Part shown: in pieces, positions 10,355 through 21,555 of the stretch
Layout of the letters: each line of letters opens with the position of its first letter
How positions within the stretch are numbered: position 1 is the first letter of the stretch
DNA from: Botryotinia globosa
Taxonomy: Eukaryota > Ascomycota > Leotiomycetes > Helotiales > Sclerotiniaceae
Length of the DNA stretch: 64,000 nucleotides
Assembly (NCBI GenBank): GCA_014898425.1
Contig: RCSZ01000002.1
Span: 1,736,001-1,800,000 of the forward strand
Reading direction: 5' to 3'
Translations under genes and position numbers: made by a program
Notes under the pieces: generated by a model
What the model was told of the DNA's origin: nothing
The model's input: only the letters and a program-made list of their open reading frames with translations
The model's database searches: none

Positions 10355-12541
10355 ATGGTGGCGACGATTCTCATAACAGGATGCTCTCGAGGGCTTGGCT
10401 TGGCTCTTGCTGCCGAGTTCTCGAACGCTGGTCATCTGGTCTTTGCAACTGCTCGAGGCGATCCCACTCCCGCCCTCGAAGAATTGATAAAGTCATCTCC
10501 AAGCACTGTCAAGTATATAAAGCTTGATGTCACCAGTAGATCGAGTGTACAAGAAGCGGAGAAGCAGGTTGCTGCTCTCTTGGACGGCAAAGGTATTGAT
10601 GTTTTAATCAATAATGCTGCAGTAATAAATTGGATGACGGCTGGAATATATGCCATGTAAGGGCTAGTTTGGATGTAAGAGTTCTGGCTTCTTCTCACTG
10701 TATATGTAACGCTTTTTTTAGCTAAAATATGGGATTATTTAATTTTTCATATTTTAGTTTATTTTTTATTATAAAAAATAAAATTAGATTTTTTAAAAAA
10801 AAATGTTATTTAATTAAAAAAAAATAAAAAAAAATAGAATATTTTATTTTATTTTTTGAAATAGGATTTGAAAGGATTAAAATTGAAAATTCTAAATTTT
10901 GATAAAAATTCGCTTATTTTGTATAAAGAAAATATTATATATTAGAATTTTTGAAAAAATTCGATTTCAATACTATATAACTATTCAACAAAAATAATAA
11001 AAAATATTTCGAATAATTTTTTATATTTTGATTTCAATTATTTATTATTTTTGATTTTTTAAAAAAGAAAATATAAAGATTTGATTGAAATATTCAATAT
11101 AATAATTTGTATAGAAAAACCTTATTTTTGCAGGGATTTTGTTATATTTGTTATAAAGGTGTAATGAGCAGATGCTAGAATTCTTATAAATCTGTATTGA
11201 ATCTATTGAATATTCCGCTTTTTTTGAAAACGGATTTTGAATTCATATTTGAATATCGAATTGCGGATTCTATTGAATAATTTGTATTTCAATGAATTTA
11301 GTATATTTTGAAATGAAAAAGGAATAGATTATTCTAAAATGATATTAAATAATCTGTGTTTTTTAATAAATTTGTATGGGAAAATGAAAGCGTGGATTGA
11401 AAACGAGAATTAGAAAAAGTAGGCCTTACTAAATCCACTGAAAAAATCCGTTCTTTTTATAGACCTTTATAGACTTTAAAGTCTAAAGCTTTAGTAGATA
11501 AAACCTAAAGCTTTAGTAAATAAAGCCTGAAATTATAATAGATAAAACCTAAAGCTGAATTAAAATTTATAAATTTAAATAAAGCTATCCCTACATTCAC
11601 TTATTCAATCATTCAAATAGCAACAGCAAACTGAAAATTCAAATTACTCTACCTAATTTATATATATACTATATTGATTTATATATATACTATATATATA
11701 CTTTATTTCCTTTCATTTTGATAGATTTTATAACAGATTTGATATACAAACTATAAAACCACAGATTAATAAATCACTCTTTTTGAAACGAATTACTATT
11801 ATCGCGAAATCCGTAGTAATACAAAGAGCGGATTATTTCAGCGGATTCAGCACGGATTTTGTATCCAAACTAGCCCTAAGTCTTATACATATTATTTCAC
11901 TTCTTTCAGAACATCTGTTTTGAGATACTAACTCCTCAATTCCTTAGGGACGATCTTGATTCCGTACTCAATTCGAATATTACAAGCGCTCATATCGTCA
12001 CCAGCACATTTCTTCCCCTCTTGAAGCGGGGTGCTCAGAAGAAAGTTATCAACATGTTAGTAGCCAACATATTCTACGCTTGAAAGCCGATTCTGACAAA
12101 GGAACTCAGGAGCAGCTGTGGTGGCTCAATCGAGCGGTCCCCTGTTTACAGTACCATGGCAATTCCAGCCTACAAAGTTTCGAAGGCCGCCTTGAACATG
12201 CTTACAGTTCAGTATGCACAGTCTTATGCCGATGAAGGGTTCACTTTCATTGCCGTCAATCCTGGCGTAAGTTTAGTGCTGCATTTTATAATGCTCGAGA
12301 TCCCCTTGAACGAATGTAGACTCCAAATCAGAGATTGGCCAACTTGAGCGATTAGTGGCTTCGAACTGATCTCGGAGGCGCCTCTGCAGATCTCGATGTA
12401 GAAACTGGCGCAAAGGCTGTTGTTGAACTTATCGAGTCAAATGGAAAAGAGTCGAATGGTAAATTTTTGAATATCCGAGTAGCAGGCTGGGAAAAGAGTG
12501 AGGGGATCCACCAGTACGATGGGTGTGTCTTGGCTTGGTAA
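10355..12541 (+). CDS. short-chain dehydrogenase/reductase (classical SDR)
   Basis: NAD(P)H-dependent oxidoreductase of unknown substrate. Four exons (10355-10656, 11948-12055, 12110-12266, 12356-12541) join phase-consistently to 250 aa, the usual size of a classical SDR. Visible motifs are the Rossmann TGCSRGLG near the N-terminus, INNAA, the NMSS serine region (spliced across intron 2) and the catalytic YKVSK (YxxxK) in AIPAYKVSKAALNML. NPG is followed by WLRTDLGG across intron 3. Intron 1 is 1291 bp because a TIR element of 1216 bp sits in it. Without the element and one TAA copy it would be 72 bp, with branch point TACTAAC and acceptor CCTTAG. The frame is intact, so the gene may work if the long intron is spliced. 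It resembles C-factor/carbonyl-reductase-like SDRs of fungi. Confidence 0.88.
10661..11876. mobile_element. AT-rich non-autonomous TIR element, Tourist/PIF-Harbinger-like
   Basis: A 1216-bp insertion bounded by a perfect 14-bp terminal inverted repeat, GGGCTAGTTTGGAT at the left end and its reverse complement at the right end. It is flanked by a 3-bp direct repeat TAA (10658-10660 and 11877-11879). Ends of the form GGGCxxGTTTGG plus a TAA/TTA duplication are the hallmarks of Tourist MITEs of the PIF/Harbinger superfamily. The interior is very A/T-rich with no open frame of 60 codons. Repeated GCGGATT/CGGATTTT words lie in the right and central parts and may be subterminal transposase-binding repeats. 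The insertion lies at positions +5 onward of SDR intron 1. Confidence 0.85.
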
Positions 12542-14397
12542 AGTGATAGTAGGAATGGGCTACATTACTAGTCTGGAGAAATTGCATATGTTGGAAAGTT
12601 CATGTATTCACAATTGAAATTCCGTATCGGTTTGCTACTGGCAAGTCTAGTGAGACATACTCGTGAGCACAATACAAGGCGTATCTATTGATGTGGTTGA
12701 ATGACGACTACTGAAAATTGGCTACCTTTTCTAGAACGGAGACAGTCCCCTTGATATGCCACAAAGAGTTGTTAAATAGCAACTCGGTTACATGGAAGCG
12801 AAGAAGGGTTGTTATCTTGGCAAGTTCTCGTTCATAGGGATGTCTCTTTTGCAAAGGTCCCTGTTTCTCCCTTTGATAAGCGACTATGTGAGTGTTTTCG
12901 TTCTCTCAAAGGTATCAGCGTATCAGCATAGTTGTCATTCATTACTTCTGGATCTTGTTGGGGAGCTTACAGTAAAAGAATGTGTACTCGTAATATACTT
13001 CAATAGCTTCCCCGATCGCCTATTGGTTCATCGTTTGCGGTTTACCATGAAAACAGGAAAGACTCGGGCTCAATCAGAGAGTCGTACAAAAGAGGACTGA
13101 ACTTATTACTATATCATCTTAAATCTTCACACAGCACAGCAGCAAAATTTAAGGCATGGATGCAATCAAGAAAATGAATATCTTCCACATACCGAAGATG
13201 ATACTGCAGATTGTATTGTTCAGCGAGCACCCTACCTACTATACCTACTACCCACGTGCCATCTTTCAGATGATCTGATTTGACTAGTATCACGTGATCA
13301 TTTCCCCGTACCAACCTACTTACCTGTGTCCGCAGCTTTCTTATCAAGGGCTTTGAATTCCTCGATGTCTATTCTTCATTTTTGTTCCGAGTATTTGTCA
13401 GTATATATCATATATCCTTAAAATTTGGTTTTATATTCATAATTGTATCTCTATGAAAAGTTTCAAGAGATATTCATCATGCTAATATAGTCACACATGT
13501 TATACATATCATGCACGCACCTGAGCCCTAGAAGTAAGACATTTTCTTGGAGCTTCCAATGATACAATTGATTAGTTCAAGAAAGATGATCACAGAGTCG
13601 CGCTCATCTGATACTTATCGAGGACTTTTTTAGAAAACCATTCCAGAATATGTTGTTCTTCTCTTACTTTTACTTTTCTTCATCTCCGAAGTTCTGGAGG
13701 TTTATGGAAAAGTCGAGGTGTAAGATTTTGCATTCCTCGACTCCACTCGACTTTCTTCGACTTAAATTCCCGGCCCCAAGACATTTTGACCATTTTCCAG
13801 ACACGCGACCAACACGCCTCCTTCAATCACCAAAATGTCCCCCTTTGATATCTCAATCTTATCCATATGATGATCATACATCATACAAGTAGTGATGTAT
13901 CACACTGCTATACTGACGTCGATTGACAGGACGCCCGTCAGTAGTATAAATCTGATGATACACAACGGGCCGAATGTACCTTCCTCGAGCTTCATGATGC
14001 CGAACTTTCTCGTCATTCCACAAGTATTGAATTTTTGCCAAATCGCATTCAGCGTGCTCGGTGATTGCTATTCTGACACAAACCTATTGAATTACTCACG
14101 TTCGAATCATTATCCTATCACCTATTAGAATCTTAATTGTTGTTATCTAAAATAATAACAAGCATACCTAGATGGGAAGTCTCTCCTCATTTTACAAGCA
14201 CGTTCAATTTGCCAGTGGTATTGAGATGAAGAAGTGAATGATATACTTAAATTAGACTTCAAATTACACTCTGGTCATATCATTTGACAGAGGCCGAGAA
14301 ATCACTTAAGAACCCTTCATTCTTACCACCTTATTTTTCTTTTCCCTCAATCTACTTACACTCTTCCTAGTGTTTTGGTAGTTTACAACTTTCAAGT
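12542..14397. other. intergenic region, no supported gene
   Basis: About 1.85 kb holds small frames only (up to ~100 codons), with no recognised domain. The last ~150 bp, including the pyrimidine-rich run around 14330-14360, are likely promoter and leader of the glucanase gene. I see nothing else. Confidence 0.5.
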
Positions 14398-17279
14398 ATG
14401 AAGCAAACTATCAGATTTCTTGTTCCTCATATTCTTGCCGCAATTGTGAGCGGTGCACCTTTTCCTCAAGGACAAGGCGACCATACCTCGCTAATCACAA
14501 AGAACATACATATTGTTCAACCCAAGTCTCTTCTCCAGGACGAAACTTCTTCAGATGGATTCCTATTTCTTTCATCGCCGGGTGCGATTCTAAGTTCTTC
14601 CATAAAAACGACGATGGTCATTCCATCCGTCTCCGTGCTGACCACTTCCTCAATCTCCGGCACTGTGCAGGTTACAGTGCAAGTTCTACCCTCCCCGACT
14701 GCCGGTTCTTTCGACACAACAGGATCAGTTATTTCCAGTCTCGAAACATCTGGCCACGCTACCAACCCTCCCATAATTACATCATCCATCCCTTCACCCA
14801 CAACTCAGATAGCCCCTGTTGCTCCAACACCAGTCAATTTCAAAATCAATACCGTTGCAGCAGATGCCAATATCTTCCAGCCAATCGACACCTCACCTCC
14901 TCCGTCCAATCTAGGCTCTCGTTCAGATCATCCAGTGCCTCGGCTAGGAATCAAATCACAGAGTGCACCACTTGATACTAACAAATTTTACGCCAACTTC
15001 TTTCTCGGTGGGTAATCTCCTTTGTGGAATTGGAAAAATGATATTTTCGATGAATATTAATTTCAAGCGGCTTTTAAATTGTAAACTAACGATTGAACAG
15101 GAAGTCAAACATCTCCCACCTGGACTCATCCATACTCTCTTGCTTGGTCAAAAGGAGGTGGTGCCACCAAAAGCTGGGGAATGACCCTCGTCCATATAGA
15201 TGCCAATCAGAGAGTATTTGGACCGAACAACACAGTAAATTCTGCTTCGTATTTCTTAAACCCAACTGGATTACAATCATTGGTTCTTTCTGCGGCAGAA
15301 CTAGGCTCATCAACAACTTTAACGACCGACTCTCTGACCGATCTTTCGGTCAATGTCAACTTAAGTCCTACTCCCGGCGCCGCCCCTGCTATCACATTTC
15401 CTTTAGTTCAAGGAATGGGCTTTGTGACAGCTGTTTTTGCAGGTGCCACCCCGATCTTACAAAGTGGCATCTTTTTCCGAACGTTGACTCTAGACCCCAC
15501 TCCCCCAAAGCGAGGAATCACGAAGTACTCAATGCTACTTGAAGATGGAAAGACATGGTTGTTATATGCCTATTCACCCTCTGGACAAAACCTCACACTC
15601 ACAGCCGTGAGCAATGGGCTGGTTCAGGCTACTAGTGGCTTTAACGGGATCATCCAAATTGCAAAAAGTGCAAGTGCTGCACATGAAGCTATGTTCGATG
15701 AAGCATGCGGTGCTTATCCAGTTTCTGCGAGTGTTTCGGGTCATGTAAGTGATGCAGTTGTTTCTTATACAATTGCTTTCAACAAGGCGGGATTGAGCGA
15801 TACCACTTTGGCAATGTTTGCTTTGCCGCATCACTTAGAATCCTTTGATGATGCCACGCTTTGCTGTGTAACCAATGGAGTGCAATTAGCGACAACAACC
15901 AAGGGCACGGCGACGGCTATCGTTGCTGACTCCTGGACGATGGAGGAGGATTTACCAGTAAGTATAAACTTTGCGCCCTGGAGTCCGACGAAAGGAAGCT
16001 CGAACTCGCTTTCTGCAGCTGCCAAGTCTACCATTGCAAATATCGCTGCTAGTGAGATTTCACAAAATATGACGGATCAAACGAACTTGAATTCTATGTA
16101 TTATAGTGGAAAGGTATGTATTACCCACCGATTACAGAATATCCCATTAACGTTTCACAGGCACTTGCCAAATTCGCGCAGATTGTATATACACTTCATG
16201 ATTTCGTCGGAGATGCAGCTTTGGCACAAGCGGGTCTTAACAAACTAAAGCTAAACTTCGCACGTTTCATTGACAATCAGCAACAATATCCCTTGATATA
16301 TGAATGTAAGTTCTATGTATCCTAAATCAACATGGTTCGGGCTAATTTAAATCAGCTGCCTGGGGAGGAATCGTCTCTAGTGCATCATACACAACTGGAG
16401 ATTCAGGTGTTGATTTTGGAAACACGTATTACAACGACCACCATTTCCATTACTCATATTTCGTATACGCAGCTGCTATTATTGGATACCTAGATCCAAC
16501 TTGGATAACAAGCAACAAAGCATATATAAATACAATGGTGCGAGATTATGCCAATCCTTCACCCAAGGATAACTTTTTCCCCGTTTCCCGTAACTTCGAT
16601 TGGTACCACGGACACTCTTGGGCTCACGGTCTCTATGAAACCGCTGATGGTAAAGACGAAGAATCTTCATCTGAAGATACTTTGTCAGCTTACGCTATCA
16701 AAATGTGGGGCCGCACAATAGGAGACTCAAATATGGAAGCGAGAGGAAATTTACAACTGGCTGTTACTGCCCGATCCTTACAGAACTACTTCCTCTACGA
16801 ATCTACAAATACGGTTCAACCATCCAATTATATCGGCAACAAAGTATCGGGTATCCTCTTCGAAAACAAACTCGATCATGTCACCTACTTTGGGGCAGCT
16901 CCAGAGTTGGTTCAGGGAATTCATATGCTTCCACTTCTTCCACATTCAACACTTGTGAGAACAGAGGAATTTGTTACGGAAGAATGGAATACTTACTTTT
17001 CAAATGGGAGAGCTGATAGCGTGGTTGGTGGCTGGAAGGGAGTTTTATATGCTAATTTGGCGATTATTGATCCTCGAGCGTCGTGGAACTTCTTTGCGCA
17101 GGCCGGATTCGATGCTAGTTGGTTGGATGGAGGAGCTAGTCGTACGTGGTATCTGGCTATGGCTGCTGGTAAGTTCTCATTTTATTTCAATTATTCTCGT
17201 TGCTTTTGTCTCTTCCTTTTTTGTCTGGCGAGTTGAAACGGTTACTAATGAGATTGCAGGACTAGGAGGCTCGCCATGA
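14398..17279 (+). CDS. secreted endo-beta-1,3-glucanase, glycoside hydrolase family 81
   Basis: Hydrolyses beta-1,3-glucan, typically in septum/wall remodelling (Eng1/Eng2/Acf2 family). Five exons (14398-15007, 15101-16113, 16161-16305, 16356-17168, 17260-17279) give 866 aa. A signal peptide is evident (residues ~1-19, ending VSGAP). Residues ~20-190 are a Ser/Thr/Pro-rich linker, probably O-glycosylated. The GH81 beta-sandwich starts near FYANFFLGSQTSPTWTHPYS. The catalytic region has YYNDHHFHYSYF (Asp ~617) and KDEESSSEDTLSAYA (Glu ~692 and ~696), matching the family acid/base positions. The last exon encodes only the final residues after AMAAG (LGGSP) before TGA. The open frame beyond the stop is out of phase with any usable acceptor. 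Confidence 0.93.
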
Positions 17280-17660
17280 TGAAAGAAGGGAAATTTAAGA
17301 TGATGGGTGGTAATGGTAGTACTCTTTATAGTTTGAAGAATAATGCTGGCATGCTTCAAACTGGTTGGAATTTTGAATTGGAACTGCAAGATATCAGTGT
17401 ATGGGATGCAATAGCTCCGGAAGCTTGAGATAGCACATTAGCGATAGTTTTGAATTGACTGGGTGGAAAGTCCTCGAGGGACCAAGTATACCCGCGGCTA
17501 CCTAGAAATATCAGATTTTTATACCCCTAAAAACATCTTGCAATGATAAATCGATGTGACATCGAAATGAAACAGCTTTTATCATACCAAAATAATGGAG
17601 AATAGAATAAAGGACCGAGAAATGACGGAAATCATGGTATTCACGTGCGATTTTATAGCC
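17280..17660. other. convergent 3' region
   Basis: About 380 bp between the ends of the GH81 gene (+) and the archaemetzincin gene (-). An open frame continues out of phase for ~50 codons past the glucanase stop, but no splice acceptor brings it into frame. No other feature seen. Confidence 0.5.
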
Positions 17661-19136
17661 TCATTCCAACCTCCCACTCCTCTCTACCCTCTCAATCTGC
17701 TCCAACCTTCCTCGAATCCACTCCCCGAACGCCACAAACATATGCGCATTCTCATGCCTCTGACAAAACCCCAACAGCGCCTCATACCTTTCTTTGATAT
17801 CTGCCCCCGTTGCTGTAAGAACTTTCTTCAAATCCACCGGACACAAATACGGAGGTTGTCTCGCATCTTCCTGAATCGACGCGCTCCCTTGCATACAACA
17901 AGCATAATAAGAACAATGTGCGATCCCCAAACAATGGCCCAGCTCGTGAGAGGCAGTGCGACATATGCGACTGAGAAATAAACTCTTGAGCGCATCTTCA
18001 GAAACGGTGGGAGAGGGAGATAGTAGAGGAAGAATATTCTGTCGAGTTACTGCGCGTACCAAGGGACTTCTCGCGGTTGCATATTCTTCATCTTCATCTT
18101 CATTCTTATCTTCTCCTCTCTTTCGTTTCCCCTTCTTGATCCCATACGTCTCGTTCATATATCCAATACAGTGACTCCCTGGCCAAGCATGAATTCTCTC
18201 GATTTCCTGCACAGCATCTAGATCGGGTCTGTAGTGCGCAGTACTCACAACAGCTACCCTGCTTCCGCCGTACGCTCTCCCGCATACAAAGTCATCGTCG
18301 TCGTCTTCGTATAAATCATGGTTCACGAGCATGAGTAATGCGTATGCATCAGAGGGCAGAATATCGATCGCGAGATCAAGGAGGTCGGAAAGATTTAGCT
18401 GGTGGGTGAAAGACGAGGATGGGGTGGAGCGGTAGCGGATACCGGTTTTGAAGGTTGAGGTGCGGAGACCTATGTAGTTGGGTGGGTTCTTTTTGGAGGT
18501 GGCTCTGGATTTGGGTTTGGATTTAGAACTTGAGGATGGAGAGGTTTCCTCCCATGGTGTAAAACACAAGAGTGACGAATCCATTTGTTTCACCGGGAGA
18601 CCGTGGTAGAATGCTTGGAGATACGAAACAACATCTAGCATCCAACTATGCATCTCCATTTTCTCATTCTCGACACTCTTACCCCCTGATCTATTCCCAC
18701 TATGCTCAACTTCGCACTCCTCCCATCCCTTCATAAATTTTCGTATCTCCTCACCATCTAACCCCGGCGGCCCCACAACATAGATTATCCGCTTCCCCCC
18801 ATCCTCCACCCTCGGAACCGCATTCCTATGTTTCCCTCTCTCCCATCCTCTAAAAGTTTGACCAACCTCCTTCGCATCAATCTCTAACGCATCGCCTTTC
18901 AGCACCAAGGGGGCAGGGAATGTAGATGCAAACTCTATATCCGATGCGAAATCATGGAGATACGTATCTATGATATCACTTTTATGGATCCCGGTAGCTG
19001 TCGCGGCGGCTGCGCGACGCGATGCAGAGACACGGGAGAATTGTGCTAAAGGGTGCGAGGTGGTGAGAAGGTGTGGGTGAGTACAGGGGGGGTGGATAGG
19101 GGGGTTTGGGGAGGAAGGTTTGCGTTTGGGAGGCAT
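17661..19136 (-). CDS. archaemetzincin-like zinc metallopeptidase (M54)
   Basis: Single exon, 491 aa. The active site HELGHCLGIAHC is an HExxHxxGxxH zinc site followed by Cys, as in metzincins. CSYYACCM supplies the Cx4CxM part of the archaemetzincin signature. About 16 residues later comes LCPVDLKK, where animal and archaeal members have CPxC, so the second cysteine of that pair is Asp here. A basic, Pro/Ser-rich N-terminus precedes the domain. An insertion of Lys/Arg/Glu/Asp runs (KKGKRKRGEDKNEDEDEE) lies between the N-terminal region and the active site. The physiological substrate is not established for this family. The start is the first ATG. The second TIR element begins about 125 bp upstream, so its promoter is short or altered. 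Confidence 0.88.
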   Translation of the reverse strand: MPPKRKPSSPNPPIHPPCTHPHLLTTSHPLAQFSRVSASRRAAAATATGIHKSDIIDTYLHDFASDIEFASTFPAPLVLKGDALEIDAKEVGQTFRGWERGKHRNAVPRVEDGGKRIIYVVGPPGLDGEEIRKFMKGWEECEVEHSGNRSGGKSVENEKMEMHSWMLDVVSYLQAFYHGLPVKQMDSSLLCFTPWEETSPSSSSKSKPKSRATSKKNPPNYIGLRTSTFKTGIRYRSTPSSSFTHQLNLSDLLDLAIDILPSDAYALLMLVNHDLYEDDDDDFVCGRAYGGSRVAVVSTAHYRPDLDAVQEIERIHAWPGSHCIGYMNETYGIKKGKRKRGEDKNEDEDEEYATARSPLVRAVTRQNILPLLSPSPTVSEDALKSLFLSRICRTASHELGHCLGIAHCSYYACCMQGSASIQEDARQPPYLCPVDLKKVLTATGADIKERYEALLGFCQRHENAHMFVAFGEWIRGRLEQIERVERSGRLE

Positions 19137-19262
19137 CTTGCATGCTAGATTCTAACGCGGGAATGTATAGAGAAAGTATAAGGTTAGGGATTAACAGCGA
19201 TACTAAATAATATCTTCTGGCTAGCTTTGAGGATTTGGCGTCATGTGCTTCGGTGAGGTTAA

Positions 19263-20685
19263 CCGATATCCCTACATCTTGCACAACCCTGTATCTTGCA
19301 CACTTTTATTTCTTCTAAAAATAACATTTCAAAAATAATATATAATCAACCAATCATTATATTCTATTGAAAATTATAATACAAATATTGTAATATTATT
19401 TCTTTTATATAAAAAAATAAAATTATAATTATAATTATTAATAAAATAGAAATTGTAATATTGAGTTTATTAAAATAAGAATATTATATATTAGTTTATT
19501 TAATAATAAAAATAATAAAAGTTTGTTTTTAGAATATTTTTATATAAATTTGAAAATATTTTAATATAAAGAATTAAAAAGAATTATATTTAATATTAAA
19601 AACTCGAAATTATATCAATATATATTAAGATTTCTAATAATTAGTTTTATTTTTAATAAGAATCTTTAATAAATTGAATATTTATAATATTTTAAAAAGA
19701 AATTAATTATAATATATTATTTCTATATTAATATTAATATTGAAATAATAAAAAACTATATTTTATTATATATTTATATATATAATTAATTATCAAAAAA
19801 ATATTAATATTTAAATGTTAGAATTATATAATTAATAATAAAGAATTTTTATTGAAATATATTTTGAAAAGAAATTTTGAATATAATTTCAATTTTGAAA
19901 TCAATAAATAATAATTAATATTATAAAATTAAAATTAAATTGAATTTAAATTTCAAAATCCTTAGAAATATTATATAATTTGAAGACTTTTTGATAAATA
20001 AAATTCTTTTAAAAAAGAAAATATAATATTTTTAATTAAAAAAAAGATGTATAATAAATTTCTTAATTAAAATATTAAAATGATTGATTTTAATTATTAT
20101 TATTTTCTTTTATATATTTTTTTATAATATAATTATTAAAATTTCTAAGTAATATTTTATTTTGATATTATTTATTATTATTATATTATATATTTTCTAA
20201 TATATAAAAATATAGCTTTATAAATTAAATTTAAATATCTCATTTTTTAAAAAAAAATTATAAATAAATATATTATAATATTTTAAAAACAATTATTTTT
20301 AAATCAATTTTTTTTTCTTAAAGTTATATAAAATTTAAAATTTCATATAAAACTTGATTATTTATATTTTTTAGAATTTTAAATTTTCAATTAATAATAA
20401 TAATAATAAAGAATATAAAAAACTATTTTTTAATTATATAATTTATTTTAATATATAGTTTTTATTATATTATTAATATCTTAGAATAATATTATTGAAA
20501 ATCAATTAATATTTCATTCAATATTTCAAATCTTTTAAATCTTTAATATTTTTTTTGAATAAATATAAAGTTTTATTAACTTAATTTTAAAATTATTATA
20601 ATGATATTTGAATTTAAAATTGATTTTTGATTTAATAAGTTAAAATGTGCAAGATACAGGGATGTGCAAGATGTAGGGATATCGG
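19263..20685. mobile_element. AT-rich TIR element flanked by TTAA
   Basis: A 1423-bp segment whose ends are inverted copies about 40 bp long with one mismatch in the first 40. The outer 20 bases read CCGATATCCCTACATCTTGC at the left, with the reverse complement at the right. Each end contains a tandem pair of similar units (CCCTACATCTTGCACA then CCCTGTATCTTGCACA). TTAA lies immediately outside both ends (19259-19262, 20686-20689), which suits a piggyBac-type target. Because TTAACC/GGTTAA is itself self-complementary, TTAA could instead be part of the repeat. The interior (~19310-20640) is almost pure A/T, with no coding potential on either strand. It has no transposase, so it would be non-autonomous or a relic. 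Confidence 0.78.
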
Positions 20686-21555
20686 TTAAAGCATGATATC
20701 ACATGACGAAAGCGCGTAAGCACCATCTATGAGTGTGAGCCTTGTTCAAAATGTAACATATGACCAAATACCATAATTAATTATTAAACTTATCATATAA
20801 TCTTAATAAATTTGAATAGGGGTGTATCCTTACTATCTGACATATTATCTGATATCATTCGATAGGGCTCACACTACCTAAGTGGAAGCTTATTTTAGGA
20901 GATCAGGGGCAATCTCGGTATACTCCTTTTTTGAATGGACTATTATCTGAAAGGTTTTTTGATATAGACCATTTCGGGACCTCAAAACGACAGTTTCCCA
21001 GTATAAAGGAGCCGATCAAAGATTTAGAAGTGAACGTGTAATTCGAATTTGGTGTGTATCAAAGGATAGATCAATTAGTTGTATAGACAGAGCAGGGAAA
21101 GAAAATGTAGGAGATCTCATAGATTCGAACGAAGCGCCCGAAGGCTTGGAGGATATCCTCTAAAAGAAGAGGGAATGAACACCCATTCTATACATTCTAT
21201 CGAGGGTATTCCGTCTCAGATACTTTTATAACATATCCCCCTTTTCGTCGTCTCGTCTCATCGTGGATGTAGAAAACAAATCTAGCACCAGTTCACTCAT
21301 AAGCAAAACGCGATGAATTTTTGGGGATCTTAAAGTAGGAATGTTAATGAAACCTCAATTCATCACTGAGTTTATTCAAGCTCTTTCTCCTTCTGTCCAA
21401 CTTCTCGCTCCAGATTGCAATTGGGTCCGAGAATCCAGATGACATGTTGTTTCCTGGAAGCGCAAAGTATAATCCCCATTGCTCCAATCGTCTCTCGAAC
21501 CACGATACTTATCTTGCTTTTGAATAGACTTCTTATGGTACTATAAGCGCAAACT
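20686..21555. other. intergenic region, no supported gene
   Basis: No coding signal. A weak 10-bp inverted repeat (AGTGTGAGCC at 20732-20741, its complement at 20866-20875) encloses an AT-rich 124 bp but has no flanking duplication. The rest is unstructured by eye. Confidence 0.45.

Noticed and set aside
10658..11879. Destruction of the dehydrogenase coding frame by the insertion
   Set aside because: Reconstruction shows the element lies within an intron and the joined exons give a complete 250-residue SDR.
17260..17428. Extension of the GH81 glucanase by a further ~50 residues
   Set aside because: The extra open frame cannot be reached from the 17168 donor with any AG acceptor; all nearby acceptors lead to the TGA at 17277.
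20732..20875. Possible 144-bp mini-element with 10-bp inverted repeats (AGTGTGAGCC)
   Set aside because: No target-site duplication and the arms are too short to exclude chance.
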